Positions 36,912-50,500 of a stretch of DNA of 64,000 bases are shown one piece after another. Within the stretch, counting starts at the first letter, position 1. Every line of letters begins with the position of its first letter. The notes beneath the pieces are model-generated. The model searched no databases and had not been told where the DNA came from. It worked only from the letters and a program-made list of their open reading frames with translations. Source of the DNA: Prosapia bicincta (taxonomy: Eukaryota > Arthropoda > Insecta > Hemiptera > Cercopidae); NCBI GenBank assembly GCA_036971475.1, contig JBAIZL010000004.1:62445168-62509167 (forward strand), read 5' to 3'. The position numbers and the translations under genes were made by a program.

Positions 36912-37807
36912 GATTATTTATACAGATTATAAGCACAAGAAGTTAACTCTAGACTTGATATAAAAATCTAATAGAATTATTATCTTGGAAATGTTTGTTC
37001 AATATTTTGCTTCTTCCAGTGCAGTATTATTTGATTAAATTAGAATGTAGAGTAAAGTAATTGAATGTTTGTTGTATTGAATGTACATAAATATGATAAA
37101 TGTTGTATAAGTAGTTATTATATGAGTTATACATGTTGTCAAAAAATTATAACTATTAATTTAAGAAATGTATTTCTGTTTAAAAAATGCATTTAAAAAC
37201 AATGTGTTAAATGTTTTCGACAGAGAAAAATCTCTAATGGGAATTTTCTAATACGGGTCCTAACATTGTTTCATACAACTAATTTCTTCATTAAAAATTG
37301 TAAGGTTTTCGTGTTAAAAACTCTTTGTTGTAGAAAATTGTCTCCAGATAGGCAGACATTCAGTTAATTAATTTTTAGAGCTCTAATGATGTACAATATG
37401 ATGTTATGAACACATTGTACTTTTAAAAATTGTAACAGAATGTCTAGGATTGACAATAGAAAATCATTTTACTATTGCACTATTCTCTGTTATATTTACT
37501 GGAAAGGCAATGCTAATCATTAAAGATAGATATGATTGAAATAAATGCAACAATTAACTGTGCTGAGTTGAAATTGGATTTTATTGATACTTAAGAATGA
37601 GAATTATGATAAAACAAATATATACTTGTTTTTAATTAAATAAATAAATTTATAAAAATGATTATACCTAATACATATCTAATGTAGTTAAAATTTTGAT
37701 TTTATGTTCATAATTATTTTTAAATTTTGGAAAGAAATCTAGTAAAACTATGTAAGCCATGAAGAAGTCAATAAGGAAGTAACATTAATTAATTTTAAAA
37801 AGTAATT

Positions 37808-38060
37808 AATGGCTCAACTTGTGGTTACATGGTCAAGTTAAAGACTCGACTATAAAACTAAAGGTTCTGGGTCCAATTCTCAATAGCACCAAAGAGCTTC
37901 TTTTTATCCTGAGATCGACTCATTCTTTGAAAATGAGTACCAAGGGTAATAGACAGTAGAAGCAGTGTTAGCCAAATTATTTAAATTCCATTTGGCCAAA
38001 ATAAGCAGCTCTAACCTCTATCTCTTAAAACTGTGGGTAACCCTAGGGGGTTGCCACTCG
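37808..38060 (+). repeat. tRNA-derived SINE-like sequence
   Basis: The head TGGTCAAGTTAAAGACTCGA resembles a tRNA D-arm/A-box (TGGTCAAGTGGTTAAGGC type). About 30 bases on, GGTTCTGGGTCCAATTCTC stands for the B-box, followed by AGCACCAAA like a CCA end. A non-tRNA body follows to the CCCTAGGGGGTTGCC region. Degenerate. Confidence 0.6.
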
Positions 38061-38169
38061 CAATTACTTTCAAAATAAAACTACTTTAGTACAAAATATG
38101 TTATTTATTATTTAATATAGTTGTGTAAATGAAAAAATGGTTAATTAAAGGTTACAATCATTAACAATC

Positions 38170-39650
38170 ATGTGGTGGTTTCTTGTTGAAGAAGTTTTCC
38201 CATAGCGGATCTGTTATTGATATGCAGAGAGTTAGATCATTTTATAAATTCAGGCAATTTCTTTGCTTGTTTTATTTCAGCCACTGTCAAAACAATATCT
38301 CGCATAGTTAGGACATGGAAAATGGAATCAAACACTTCAAATCGTCTGTGGTTAAAATTGTTGATATTCTGTTAAACCAAAAGTGTCCAGTGGCGGATTG
38401 GAATTCCAAGTGTAACATTCCATTAGCAGATGATTTTAACAGATTTTCTTTTAGGTTGGTTGCCAAATTGGCGTTGTCTGTAGCTACATTTGGATAGATT
38501 TAATTTTTGAAAGTTGTTGTGCCAAGAAATAGTGACAATTTTGTTCCCAAATTCTGCAAAACAATTTTCATTTGATGTTTATCTCAGGCCCCACTTCTTC
38601 AATATAAAAATGAGTTGATAAAATGAATCAAAGTTGTTTTTGTTTATGGATAATGACTACAGGTTTATTTTGTGTATGAACCTATATACTTTCTTCTTAC
38701 CAGTAATTACATTTGTTCAAAGAATTTAAATGCTTGAATACTTCAGAAAGAAAAGCCAAATTTAAAAGATATTTTGGGTCAGATAAATTTAGTATATTGT
38801 GACGTTTTCACTGCTATAAATATATCAAAAGCTCAGAATGCAGTAAAAATACTATTATCAATACTTTGTCTTTTTATAATCACCTGAAGCAAATTTTGAT
38901 GCAACACCTTTAATAGAATTTACTATTTTTATATCGAGAACTTTATTGTATTCCTATGACAATGTTTTGGTTGCAAAAGTTTTGCGATGATTAAAGCAAT
39001 ATATTCAACAAACATTTGGCACAAATGCTTTTAACCTGGAATAGTCACTTTTCGAACCAATTTTGGTTTTTGTTTCATCAATAAAAATTTCTACTCATTT
39101 CTTCCAATTGTTTTTCAAGTCTTGTGTAGCTTCAAAAACCCTGTTATATAACAACTTAAATGTATTTGTAGGAAAGGTTTTGAAAAACAGTATTGTCAGA
39201 GAAACGTTTACTTTTGAGTCTTTCCACCTCCTGTTTTAAACATACTCTCTGCTATATCTAAACCCTCTAGTATAATTTAATTTTCAGCAACCATGGTTTT
39301 GCTGCTTTAGTTATACAAAAAGTTACCCAGTAACTAACTAGCAATGCTTTTTCGTTTAGGTTGGACATCTGTACTACAGCAGTTTTTTTTTATGGTTAAG
39401 GCCCTTCAATTTAATCTCAAAAACTTAAACAGTTTGTTTTTATTCATTTGGTCATTTAGTATGGAAGCACTAGCTTGGACAACTTCATATATTTTTATGA
39501 TGAGATTTCAAAACAAATTATGTTTAATAAGCAATGTCGCTTATTTTTTAAAAATAGTAATTCTGAATTTTAAATAATTATCATTCAGATGCATTTCCTT
39601 TGGTTTTATTTCATTACCACTATTTTCACTGGAACTTTAAGTTGACCACG
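38170..39650 (-). pseudogene. Decayed hAT-type transposase (ZBED/SCAND3-like)
   Basis: On the - strand scattered pieces match this family: GSKSDYSRLKAFVPN then CFNHRKTFATKTLS (about 39000; the family has HC..HR..LASKTLP), IVNSIKG, LLYNRVFEA (about 39150), and near the end GMLHLEFQSATGHFW (about 38400). There is a stop or frameshift every few dozen codons. Ends were not identified. Short + strand open frames (38315, 39344) are shadows. Confidence 0.5.
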
Positions 39651-40419
39651 GTTGTGCGAATCTCTTCGAAAACTTATATATTTTCAATAATTGTAATCAA
39701 ATACTAACTCTAGTTCACAATTTGAACCTAACCTGCATTCAGCATCCGCAAGTTTTAGACTTGCATGCGTCCGCCATGCTTTGTTTGTCCTCCACAGTGT
39801 ACGCCCTTCAGTAGAGAGTAAGAGTTAGCAAAACATGTTTATTTGCTAAGAGGGACAAGCCATGAAAAGAGGTTAAAAAACACTGACCTATTACCATGGG
39901 AAGAGTATAAAAGAAGCCAGTTATTATTATTAACCATTTGATATTACTGATTAAATTTTGAAGTTAATGAAAGTGGCTGTTTAATTTTTTTTTAAATTGA
40001 ACTCTAAAATAATTTAGTAAGTGTAAAAAAGTTTTCAATTTATAAATATGTAATGTTCTACTGGTCTCAGCTGATTCGATGATTTATTACTCCAATCAGT
40101 TTTTTTAATGAATTAATTTTTTATAACTCAGTTTCGTAATTATAATGATCTGAACTGCATAACTCCAAGCAGTGAACATTTTTTCTTTCAAAATTGCATT
40201 CCTATGGGGTTCAGATTTATACTTCCAGATGTTTACAATTAAAACCGGTAGTAAAACAATTCACCCTGTTTCCTTGGTGGTTTAAATGGTACTAATGTTA
40301 CTTTTTTTAATGTGTTTCCTTAAATTGCAATAACTCAAAAATTACCAAAGATGAAATTTTCAGACAATTTAAAAACATCACTATTTTTGTTAAAATGAAG
40401 AAAACTACAAGTAAATTAA

Positions 40420-42434
40420 CACATTAGCTGCCGACCACAGTATCAGTGTTTTTTTAATACCATAAATGGTACCCAAAAAAAATTGTTTTTGAGGTAATTT
40501 TGTTTTTTCATCTGTCCGTTTTATATCAACCTTCTTTTAACTTGCCGCCTTGTCAGCGTTAATGACCATTTAAGTTCACTTCTGTCAAACGATCAACTAT
40601 AGTTTCCAGCCAACAATTGTTTCCTGCCTATCTATTTGTCTCGAATACCTATTCGTATGTAGTTTATTTGTGAATACATCAAGGCCAAAATAGGTGTTGA
40701 TGTATTTGACCAAATGTCATCCTATGGTACCTCAGTTTGAAAAACAATAAGGTGGTATCATAAGATAGGTGAAAAGCTGCTTCTTGGTACGCTAAAGTAG
40801 CTGGTTGGTCACATACTTGTGTTTTTTTTACTTCTATTAACACATTGCATGCAGTAGTTCTGCGACTTTTTTCTCAATCCATAATTGAATGGAAAACATA
40901 ATTGTGAGTATGAGCTTGCTTCCTGATGCCAGTGGTTGATATTAATTGTCAGTAGTGGCAGACTTACATTTGGTGTGAAGTGTTGGTTGTTTTTTGCTAC
41001 CGTAATTTTTCTGTGAGTCTTGTAATATGTTTATTATTTTACTAGGATTTTTTAAATATTTTTGTGTTTGGTGTGTAAACAATAAACAACAAAACCACAA
41101 TTCCATGTTCCAGTTGCCCATTTAATAAACTGGCGAGAATAGTGATTTGATGCTTATCACGAAGACATGTAAACATGTCACATGTGATTGATATATGAGT
41201 TTATAAATATTTTGTGTATAGAACGAAAGTGTAAACACATTATTTCTCTCTCTGATGCTTGAAGTAATGCTTTAGATCCAGTAAATGTTGTACAAGCAAC
41301 TGTTTCTCATAACAACTAAAAATTTTTCAACTTAATAATTTAAGCTTTAACACTTACATCACGGCGGCGATATTGGTGATCTCATCAAACTACTGTCTGT
41401 TTTTCAGTGATCTCATCAAACTAATGTCTGGTTTTTGTTAACTCCCACCTCTGACAGCAGTGGAACGCTATGCGGGTTGCATAGCTTGTCATAGCATCTA
41501 ATTACCGAGCCCGCTGTTTTCATCTCAATAATTTTATTTCTAACATATACATGTTTATTGGGGACATCAGAACAGTGTATTAGACACTAAAATATTATTT
41601 ATCGTGTCACAATTAAAAAAAAGTAATACAAATGATAAATTACTGTATGACAAATAATAAAACAATAAAAAAGACAGAGAAAAAAAGATAATTTACATAC
41701 AAAACTAAAGACCCTACTACTAAAATATACTATATACTAAAATAAGCACTCAACGTTTAATTCGGAATGTTTATTTCTGTTTGTGCCATGTGTTTCACAA
41801 AGCCATAGAGATTGATAATGTAAACGGAGACAGATAATACATATGTGACGTCCGAGACTATTTATAGCCTAGATTAGCTGACATTTGTTTACTACAATAT
41901 TGTGTTGACACATTAGGTTTTCGGGCGTCCAAGCATTTTGTCAATGACTCATATTTACAATAGTCTGTTCCCACCTCGAGTTGGTTCATTCACTCTAATA
42001 GGGCAGTTATCGTTTATTCTTGCGTTAGTTCAGAAAGCTTAGTTCATTTTTATGATCGTTAATTTTACTGGATATTTTGCCGCGTTAAGTGGTTCAAACT
42101 AAAAAAAACCATTAAAATATAAAAGTTGAACCAAATCTGTTCATAAAACTCCCTGAAGCATTGTTTCAGTTAAAGCATCAAAAGTTAACTTGGGATGGTC
42201 GGATTTAAAAACGACTCAGGCACAATGTTCTCCAATCTCTTCTGAAGCACTGAAGTAAAAATCAAACCTTTATACAAACACGTATCGACACTGGAGAAGT
42301 TTCAATTAGCCTGCGAGTGAGTGTGCCAGTGAACTCGTCGTCTCTAAGAAAATAAGCTGGGAGCGCACAGGCACGCTCTCTGTGCCTCGTAAGGGAACCC
42401 AGATCATGCCAGTACGCTAGCCGTGCTGAAAGTG
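40420..42434 (+). mobile_element. PiggyBac-like relic
   Basis: TTAA flanks both ends (40416-40419 and 42435-42438). The ends are imperfect inverted repeats, CACATTAGCTGCCG and CACTTTCAGCACGGC. The + strand at about 40684-40810 reads KIGVDVFDQMSSYGTSV and TIRWYHKIGEKLLLGTL, the piggyBac transposase block with the last catalytic aspartate (GVD..DQ). The rest of the transposase is not recognisable. A 29-base direct repeat (GTGATCTCATCAAACTA...) lies near 41380-41435. Confidence 0.65.
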
Positions 42435-42438
42435 TTAA

Positions 42439-44040
42439 GGAATTTACTTTTTAATTCACATCCTAGTTAAGATGAGTTTATATAAGTACGAGTATACCAA
42501 TTTTTGTTCTTAATTTCAACCAAGTCCATTTTTTTAAAGAATTATTTTACTACTGAATTTAATATTTATGACTGTTCTTTTTTGAGCTTTGTAAAATTTT
42601 CAAGAATATAATGTGTCATAATACATTATTTGTATCATTATTAAATTATATAGAGCTAAACGCCCTTCGATGAACCAACTTGTTTGGTATAAACAACTTA
42701 TAATTAAAAATGTATTGCATGAGTTTCACTAAAATTGTTAACGAATAATTCTGTTTTATCAAACAAAGCCATCATAATTAGTTCTACATACTTGTAGAAC
42801 TACTGTGTGAAGCTTTATTTTTAATACAGAGCATTCATTTTTTCCAAAAGTACGAACACCAGTTGAGTAGTACTAATAAACATAGAGCGTTACTAGACAA
42901 CTATGTTGGACGTAGTGGTCCGACAGTTACCGGCTTAAACTAAGGGACATTGGTTGTATTGGACTAACAACATGGCAGCTAAAGTATTCGATAAAATCAA
43001 TAGTAAAAAATCACTTCCAATGGCTCTCTATCCTATGTTGAGAATGGGCATTTTCACTAATTACATATTTATTCCTGCCAGAATCATTATCATATCTAAA
43101 TGTACATGTTAAAAATTATTATGTATGTCTGTTTGAGTCTATAAATTCTAATTTTTCAATATTCAATCAACACTTTAGGCCTTGGATTGTAACTTCTTGT
43201 GTTGTTTCAATCCACTAAGATTGTATGAATCAATTCATATGTGGCAGGTACATGATGAAATGGGTGATATAAAGAAGGGCAAAGATTGTATGCTTTTCAT
43301 ACCAAAAAATATTTCACGTGTGAGTGAGTAATGAACATTTTTATACAATGCTATCAAAATATTGACTATAACTTATGGGTTAGAATTTTTCTGTGAAAAT
43401 TATGAGTAATACTTTTCTTAAATAAAAAATAAATTAAAACTTGACAATAATACGCTATTTTTGCGCTAAAGTAGTTAATAGTTTTTGACATTCATGTTTC
43501 TTGGTTTTTCTATATTTTCACTGAAATTATTTCTAGATTTTATTACCCTTCTTTCTTTTCAATTTGTCATTTGATTGACATTTATTTGAGTTTGGTTATT
43601 TTTCAGTTTTATTAACTTTATTACATTATTAACCTTATTTTATGTAAACAATATACACATTTCATAATTAAATGATGAAGAGAATTACAAAAAGTATACA
43701 GAAAAAATTTTATGTAAAAACAAATATGTTCTTTGTGAATGTAATTTTCCTTGTGAGAGGTTTAGAACAGTAATTTGATGCACAGTGGCAAGTGTTGTAA
43801 GGGCGAGAGTTCAAGTTCAATCAAGTTGTTTATTTTTTTTAATCAGGAACAAATTTATAGGGAAACGTTTTGCTAAAATTCCATAGCAATCAGTGAATAA
43901 TGTACTAACTGAAAATTATTGTTTATTGAATTTGTAAATAATTTATGAAATTGTTATATTGATGTAATGGGTTACAAAATATCAGACAAATCTTGTGAAA
44001 TGTTGAAAAAAAAACTGAACAAAATTATTATATTTACAAA
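42439..44040. other. Intergenic, nothing recognised
   Basis: AT-rich sequence between the piggyBac relic and the palindrome. No coding or RNA feature was seen. Confidence 0.4.
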
Positions 44041-44345
44041 TTACACTTTTGTTATTACTTGCGACCAGACATTTGTTAATTGGTAACTTACACTTGGAGG
44101 AAACATTTTCGTCTTACGACTTCTTCAGCCTCGTATTTTTGCTGCGTCAAAAATACGAGGTTTTGTCGCGTCAAAAATACGAGGTTTTGTCGCGTCAAAA
44201 ATACGAGGCTGAAGAAGTCGTAAGACGAAAACGTTTCCTCCAAGTGTAAGTTAACAATTAACAACTTTTAGTTAACAAATGTCTGGTTGCAAGTAATAAC
44301 AAAAGTGTAATTTGTAATTTACAACCAGCTCGTCATGAACAGCAA
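44041..44345. mobile_element. Palindromic Penelope-like termini with 24-bp repeats
   Basis: Two inverted copies of one terminus (44041-44147 and 44190-44345) meet head to head. The right copy matches 61150-61260 next to a Penelope GIY-YIG gene, which identifies the family. The centre has three 24-bp repeats containing GCGTCAAAAATACGAGG. Each arm has a CTGAAGA-A-GTC-GTAA-GAC-GAAA motif (44209-44230 + and 44128-44107 -). An open frame through it is a repeat artefact. Confidence 0.8.
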
Positions 44346-44425
44346 CAAGATTTTGATATTATATTTATTTACATACATGTTGTTTGAAAAATAAAAATTA
44401 AGTATTTATTATAAATCTGGCAAAA

Positions 44426-44554
44426 TTATTCCAACATTTCTTCTCCCTCTGTGACTTCCTTTAGATTTAGTAGTTCTAAAAATCCATGACCTTTTGTTTC
44501 TGCTCTAACTATTTCATCTACTTCTCGATAGTGGCCAGGATCTATTAAAGTAAC
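44426..44554 (-). CDS. SBDS: SBDS exon 5 (terminal)
   Basis: It encodes residues 211-252 ([17 protein letters not shown] to EGEEMLE) and a TAA at 44428-44426. The acceptor is ATTTCAG. The 3' untranslated region must be short or run into the Penelope-derived palindrome at 44041-44340, only about 85 bases beyond the stop. Confidence 0.95.
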   Translation of the reverse strand, partial: VTLIDPGHYREVDEIVRAETKGHGFLELLNLKEVTEGEEMLE

Positions 44555-47500
44555 CTGAAATTCAAAATATATATCAAAACTATTTCCATAGAGAAAGTCA
44601 TTATTTTGCTACTTCAAGGCACATTAGACACAGAAACTACTATCTTAGAAAATAATTCGAAGTATAAAACACAAAAAGTGTTTCAAGATATTAGTAAAAG
44701 GGTTTTATGAGATCTTTAAAAAAATAGCCAACAATTTCTCTCTTGTTATAGGCTTTATTTAAAAAAATTGTTTAATGTCTTGTGACAGAAAATAAGGTCA
44801 GACTATCTAGCTCAAGAAAGCACAACTCACGGGCCACTTCAGCTCTCAAAGTCAATTTATGTGGCCCACAGATAAATATTTTATGCTATTGAAAACGTGA
44901 ACAGAAATAAATAAAAAAATATTTATATATTGTGAATAATGAGATTTTTCCCATTATTGTAGCTCTAGTTGAAATAAAAAAATTATAAAAATAAATTAAA
45001 ACAAATTAAACAGTTATTGGACAGATTTTAAGTTTTGCATAATAGCACTGCTGCAAAGTTTAGACTGACTGTGGAGTCACTTGTATTTTGCAATACAAGT
45101 GAATGATAGCGTATGACTGACACACCGACTCATCATTGTGCGGAAGGGGAGGATGATGTCACTGTCTGACCTTGAAGTGGTGTAGCGTAATGCTATTTAT
45201 AGGTTTGTTATTTCTGACTGGACGCCATGTCATGCACTAGGCATTATCGTTGTAGCAACGTTCACATTTGTGTGTTGTTACAACTTTGATTTAAACCATT
45301 TAGAAGATACAAAGATTGTCTTGAAACACATTTTTTGTCTGATGGTAAAATAGCTTCTTCATCAATAATAATAATAATAAAATTAACTTTAGTGGTAGGG
45401 CTTGGCAAGTAGTTATGTAAAAACGTAACTTGTGACCCGCCATGTATTATATAAAGATAAAATTGCTCCCCCCCCCTTATAAGAAAGTTGAGCACCCCTG
45501 GTCTAGCTTATCAAGTATTATTGTATGTTTTCTTGTAAACATTACATTTTTTAATCACTGTCTCAGTAAGTTTTAACAAATTTACAAAATTTAAAGTTCG
45601 GATAGTTATAAACTATTGTTTAAGTGATTAATTAAGATTCACCGAACGTAATAGACTACAAAATTCAAGAATTATATTTTTATTTATATTATTATTTACA
45701 ATCAAAAAAATAGAAAACGAGTAAAATATTTTAAATTTTAAAATAAAAATTGAATTACTCTTGTCTGTTGCGTGATGGTATTAGTTATTGTTAAGTCATT
45801 GTAAAGTGAAAGAGTTAATGCTTAGGAATTGTATTACAAAATATTAGCAGGCTCGTATTATCAATATCTTATATTTACAACATTACTGACGCCTACACAA
45901 ATTCAGTGTGAGACAATATTGGCTTTATACAAAATAACATCTGCAATGCACTAACCTTATTTGGCCATATACTGCATTTGGCCTATTACACGCACACCAG
46001 CCCAAGTGAATTGTCACTTTGTTTTCATATAGTGGCTATTCATAATCCATTGTGTTAAATTTTTATATTGAATTTATTATTTTTGTAATAACTTGAGTTT
46101 TGTTTAATATTGGCTACCAAATATAACGTTGATATCTCATATTTAAAATATTTGACATCTGTATCCTACTGAAGTTTATAAAAAAATTCAAATACAAAAT
46201 ATGATAATGTTAACTTTCTATAAAATCACAGCTGTATTATATTAATTTTATTTGGTCACCTGCTATTTATCAACAATTCATTATCATGGGAAATGGCAGT
46301 TATTCACGTAAATGTTTAACACCCATTAGAAACTCTGAAGTCTATTAGACCACATTGTGTTTGTTTCATTATCTGTTAAATTGGTACATTAGACTTGTTA
46401 TTTTGGTATATTAGACTTGATTCAGTGGAAGAGTAATATTCTACATATGTTTTAGTGTATTTTTTTATCTGTAAAAAGTTTAGGCTTTAAGAAATATATA
46501 AACCATTGAAACAATTAGTTATAATTCCACACTAGCGGTAAGTAGTCTATTTCATACACAGCTCTCAAAAAGGTAATAGGTTCAGTATGTAGCTTTTTGT
46601 AAGATTGCAAATATATGTTGTATCTTCCTAATTAATGGAAAAGAAATTTGTACAATCCCATTTTGTGTATTATTAATGGATGACGCTGGATTTTTATATA
46701 TAAATCTCTTATGATATTAAAAAAGAATATATTTTGTTTCTCCCTGTATTATAAATTTATTTACTTATAAACTCAAATATTTAGTATATTCAACTCTTTT
46801 AATACTTTCCCATTTATCACTGTATTAACATTTTTATGTTACATATCTACGACAGTAAAAAAAGGTTATAAAAGACATATTTTTCTAAGTTTAAAAGGAA
46901 TAAATTATAATTAACTATATACTCTGTCCAATAATACATTAACTTTTTAAGATGTGTTTCCTTTGTTTGCTTCTTCTTGGAGACCAAGAGATATGTAATA
47001 CATGAAGAGATATAACCAAATGAAAATAAATGTCCCTTCAGAACTCCCTCAAATATATAAGTTTTAAAAAATCTAATCAAGTTTTAGATAATTAAATATA
47101 ACATAAAGGCCATTATCTCATAAGTGCCTTATTGAGATAAATAAATTATTTATAACATTAAGATTAATAACTCACCAAATTCAGGTTACCTCCATCCCAT
47201 TCCTCAGTTTCAACTTTACTCGCAAGTTTCACTATTTTCTCTCTTACTTTCCGTGCTTCTTTTCCTGACACTACAATTTTAACTCTCATCTGTGCTCGCT
47301 CCAATGGCATCGTTTCTTTCAGTTGTGGTATTACATCTAAAGCCTATAAAAATATTGAATATTACATAAAAGATCTGAAGAAATATTTAATGAAACATTT
47401 AAACCTTATTATAAACTTAAATATGGGGACTACTAATAATAATTAGATATACACTTATGATCATATTAGAAATGCACTAATTAAAAAACTTACAAGTAGA

Positions 47501-50500
47501 ATTAAAGTGGAAAATTAGCCAGTCTGATAATCTAAAGAAAAAAATATTCCAGAAAATAGCTACTTAACTGTGTTTTCATTCACTGACAGCTTGCATTCAC
47601 TTAAAATATTTAAACTAGAGTAGAGTCTCGAAAATCCGAGCCCCGATATTTCAAGCTTCTGTATAATTCGAGCCTATTTCTACTTGAACCTATTTTATCT
47701 ATTTGAAAAAAAAATGACGAATCAGGCTTCCAATAAATAATTATATCACTATGGTATGCAAAGGAAATGAGTCGGGCTTCCAAGTAATGCTTATATCAAT
47801 ACTGTTGCAAAGGAAATGAACTCGGGCTTCCAAGAAATGTTTATATGTATATAGTATGCGAAGGAAATGAATTAGGCTTCCAAGAAATGTTTATATGTAT
47901 ACAGTATGCGAAGGAAATGAATTAGGCTTCCAAGAAATGTTAATATCAATACGGCGTGCAAAGGAAATGAGTCAAGCTTCCAAGAAAAGTTTATATCAAT
48001 AAGGCATGCAAAGTAAATAAGTGGGGCTTCCAAGAAATGTTTATATCAATACAGCATGCAAAGGAAATGAGTCGAGCTTCCAAGAAATGTTTATATCTAT
48101 ATGGTATGTGAGGGAAATGAATTGGGCTTTCAAGAAATGTTTATATAAAGCTCTCCTATTTTTTCTAATGCATGTAAACGTCCTTCCGTGTAATCCGAGT
48201 TTTCGGTAATTTGAGGTCTCGGTCCTATCTAGCTTGAATTATCGAGAATCTACTGCAGAAAATCTGTTAACAAAACAAACAAATAATGCTGTAAAATAAT
48301 TCAATATTTAAAACTTGCAGTTTTTGTGTTGTACACCTTGAGGTTTTTGTATGAAATATACTTTCTTTGTATTAACTTAGCAAAAAACCACTACTTACAG
48401 ATTTATTCCGTAGCAGACGCATTTCGCGCTAGGTCAGCGCATTATTCAATGTTGTGAATCACTAACAAGACTGTTGCTCAGTTGTGTTGTGTTGGTGCGA
48501 GTCTGTGGTGTGTTTATGTTCTGTAATGTGTTATTGTTCATATAGTAGTTGTCAATTATGTGCTCAAATATTTGATTTTGAATGTCTTTTGTCATTTAGA
48601 ATGTTTTGTGGTATAGTATTTATAATGGTTGTACATATTGTAGTTTTCTACTGTGTAAAGTTTGTTGCTTGATGTAGTGTGATTTTTAGATTGGTGTCTA
48701 TGTCAGTCTGTGAGTGTAGTTTGTTTTGTATGTGTATGGCGAAATATAATTTAGGTTGTGTCTTTTATCTGTTTTACGTGTTCGTTGTATCTTGTGGTAA
48801 ATATTCTCCCTGTTTGTCCTATGTAAAAGCTGGAACAGTTGTTGTATGTAATCTTGTATACTACTGCGCTGTCGTATTTAAGTTTGCGGATTGAGGAAGC
48901 TATTTTCTGTGATTTGTTGTCGTTTTATGTAAGTGTTATGTATTTTTGTGTTTGTGTGTTATTGTTTTTTGTTTTGTTAGTGGACATTGTTTTTTGCAAA
49001 ACAACAAACAATCTAAAAATCCTACACTACATCAAAAAAGCAGTGTTTTTGCAGCAAAAAGCAGTGTACATGGCCTGCAGTGTAGCTGTATTTATCACAA
49101 TGTATATGAGAATCAGTTGTTGTGCCACTCAGTATAAAATCTACTACCAAATATCTATCCTGAACTAAACAATAGTATCTTGGAAAGATCTTTTCATAAA
49201 TTCAGTTTTTCCGGAACAACAGTGAATATAATTGAGCTAAACACCAGTGAAGATTTAATTGATAAGATTAAAATCATAAATCGGGTCAGTCCTTTTGAAT
49301 TGCAACTAAATTTTCAGAAACGATAAGTTGTCCAGAGTGTGACTTATCATGTACATTATTCTAGCATTAAAATGTTCACTCACATTTAAACTTTTTACTG
49401 TTACTCATAACATCACTCTAAACTTTACTACAGGTCTGTCACGGAATTTCTGCTTCTGCCAAGTTTCACTCTCACTCAAGAACCAAATTATAGTCACTCA
49501 AGAACAAAAGGGCCCGGTTCTCAGCCTGAGGTTTTGTGTTTAGATTGTGTTGGGCTGCAGCACTATCTTCCTTGTGAGCTCGTACATGGGGAAAGATTAG
49601 AAAACTGTCGCTAGAGAAATAGTGCCGATGTCATTGAACAACTACTAATCGGAATAATTTAGTGGAATGTATCAAAAATGAAGTGATTATGGTTAACATC
49701 GTCAAACAACTACAATGAGGAGATATTTGTCCCGTAATAGGACATCTGAATATAGGAAACTACTTGTAATGTTAATGAAAATGGATGTAGCATGTTTTGT
49801 AACTTTTACCACAATAAACAAATAGGCTGAATGCAATGTGAATACAGGGCTGGTATGAAGTAATACATGATTCTACAAGGGCTATCTGTTTGAGAATGGA
49901 TGTAGCATGCTTTGTAACTTTTACCACAATAAACAAATAGGCTGAATGCAATGGGAATACAGGGCTGGCATAAAGTAATACATGATTCTACAAGGGCTAT
50001 CTGTTTGAGAATGGATGTAGCATGCTTTGTAACTTTTACCACAATAAACAAATAGGCTGAATGCAATGGGAATACAGGGCTGGTATGAAGTAATACATGA
50101 TTCTACAAGAGCTATCTGTTTGAGAATGGATGTAGCATGCTTTGTAACTTTTACCACAATAAACAAATAGGCTGAATGCAATGTGAATACAGGGCTGGTA
50201 TGAAGTAATACATGATTCTACAAGGGATATCTGTTTGAGAATGATGTAGCATGCTTTGTAACTTTTACCACAATAAACAAATAGGCAGAATGCAATGTGA
50301 ATACAGGGCTGGTATGAAGTAATACATGATTCTACAAGAGCTATCTGTTTGAGAATGGATGTAGCATGCTTTGTAACTTTTACCACAATAAACAAATAGG
50401 CTGAATGCAATGTGAATACAGGGCTGGTATGAAGTAATACATGATTCTACAAGGGATATCTGTTTGAGAATGATGTAGCATGCTTTGTAACTTTTACCAC

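Noticed and set aside
44049..44249. 66-codon frame with RQKYEVLS repeats
   Set aside because: It arises from the 24-bp repeats at the centre of a non-coding Penelope palindrome.
47700..48160. CRISPR-like array (regular 50-base spacing)
   Set aside because: The whole unit repeats with no unique spacers, inside MITE-like inverted ends in a eukaryotic intron.
48484..49168. Chain of + strand cysteine- and valine-rich open frames
   Set aside because: Antisense of the Penelope GIY-YIG fragment; the - strand has the recognisable motif.
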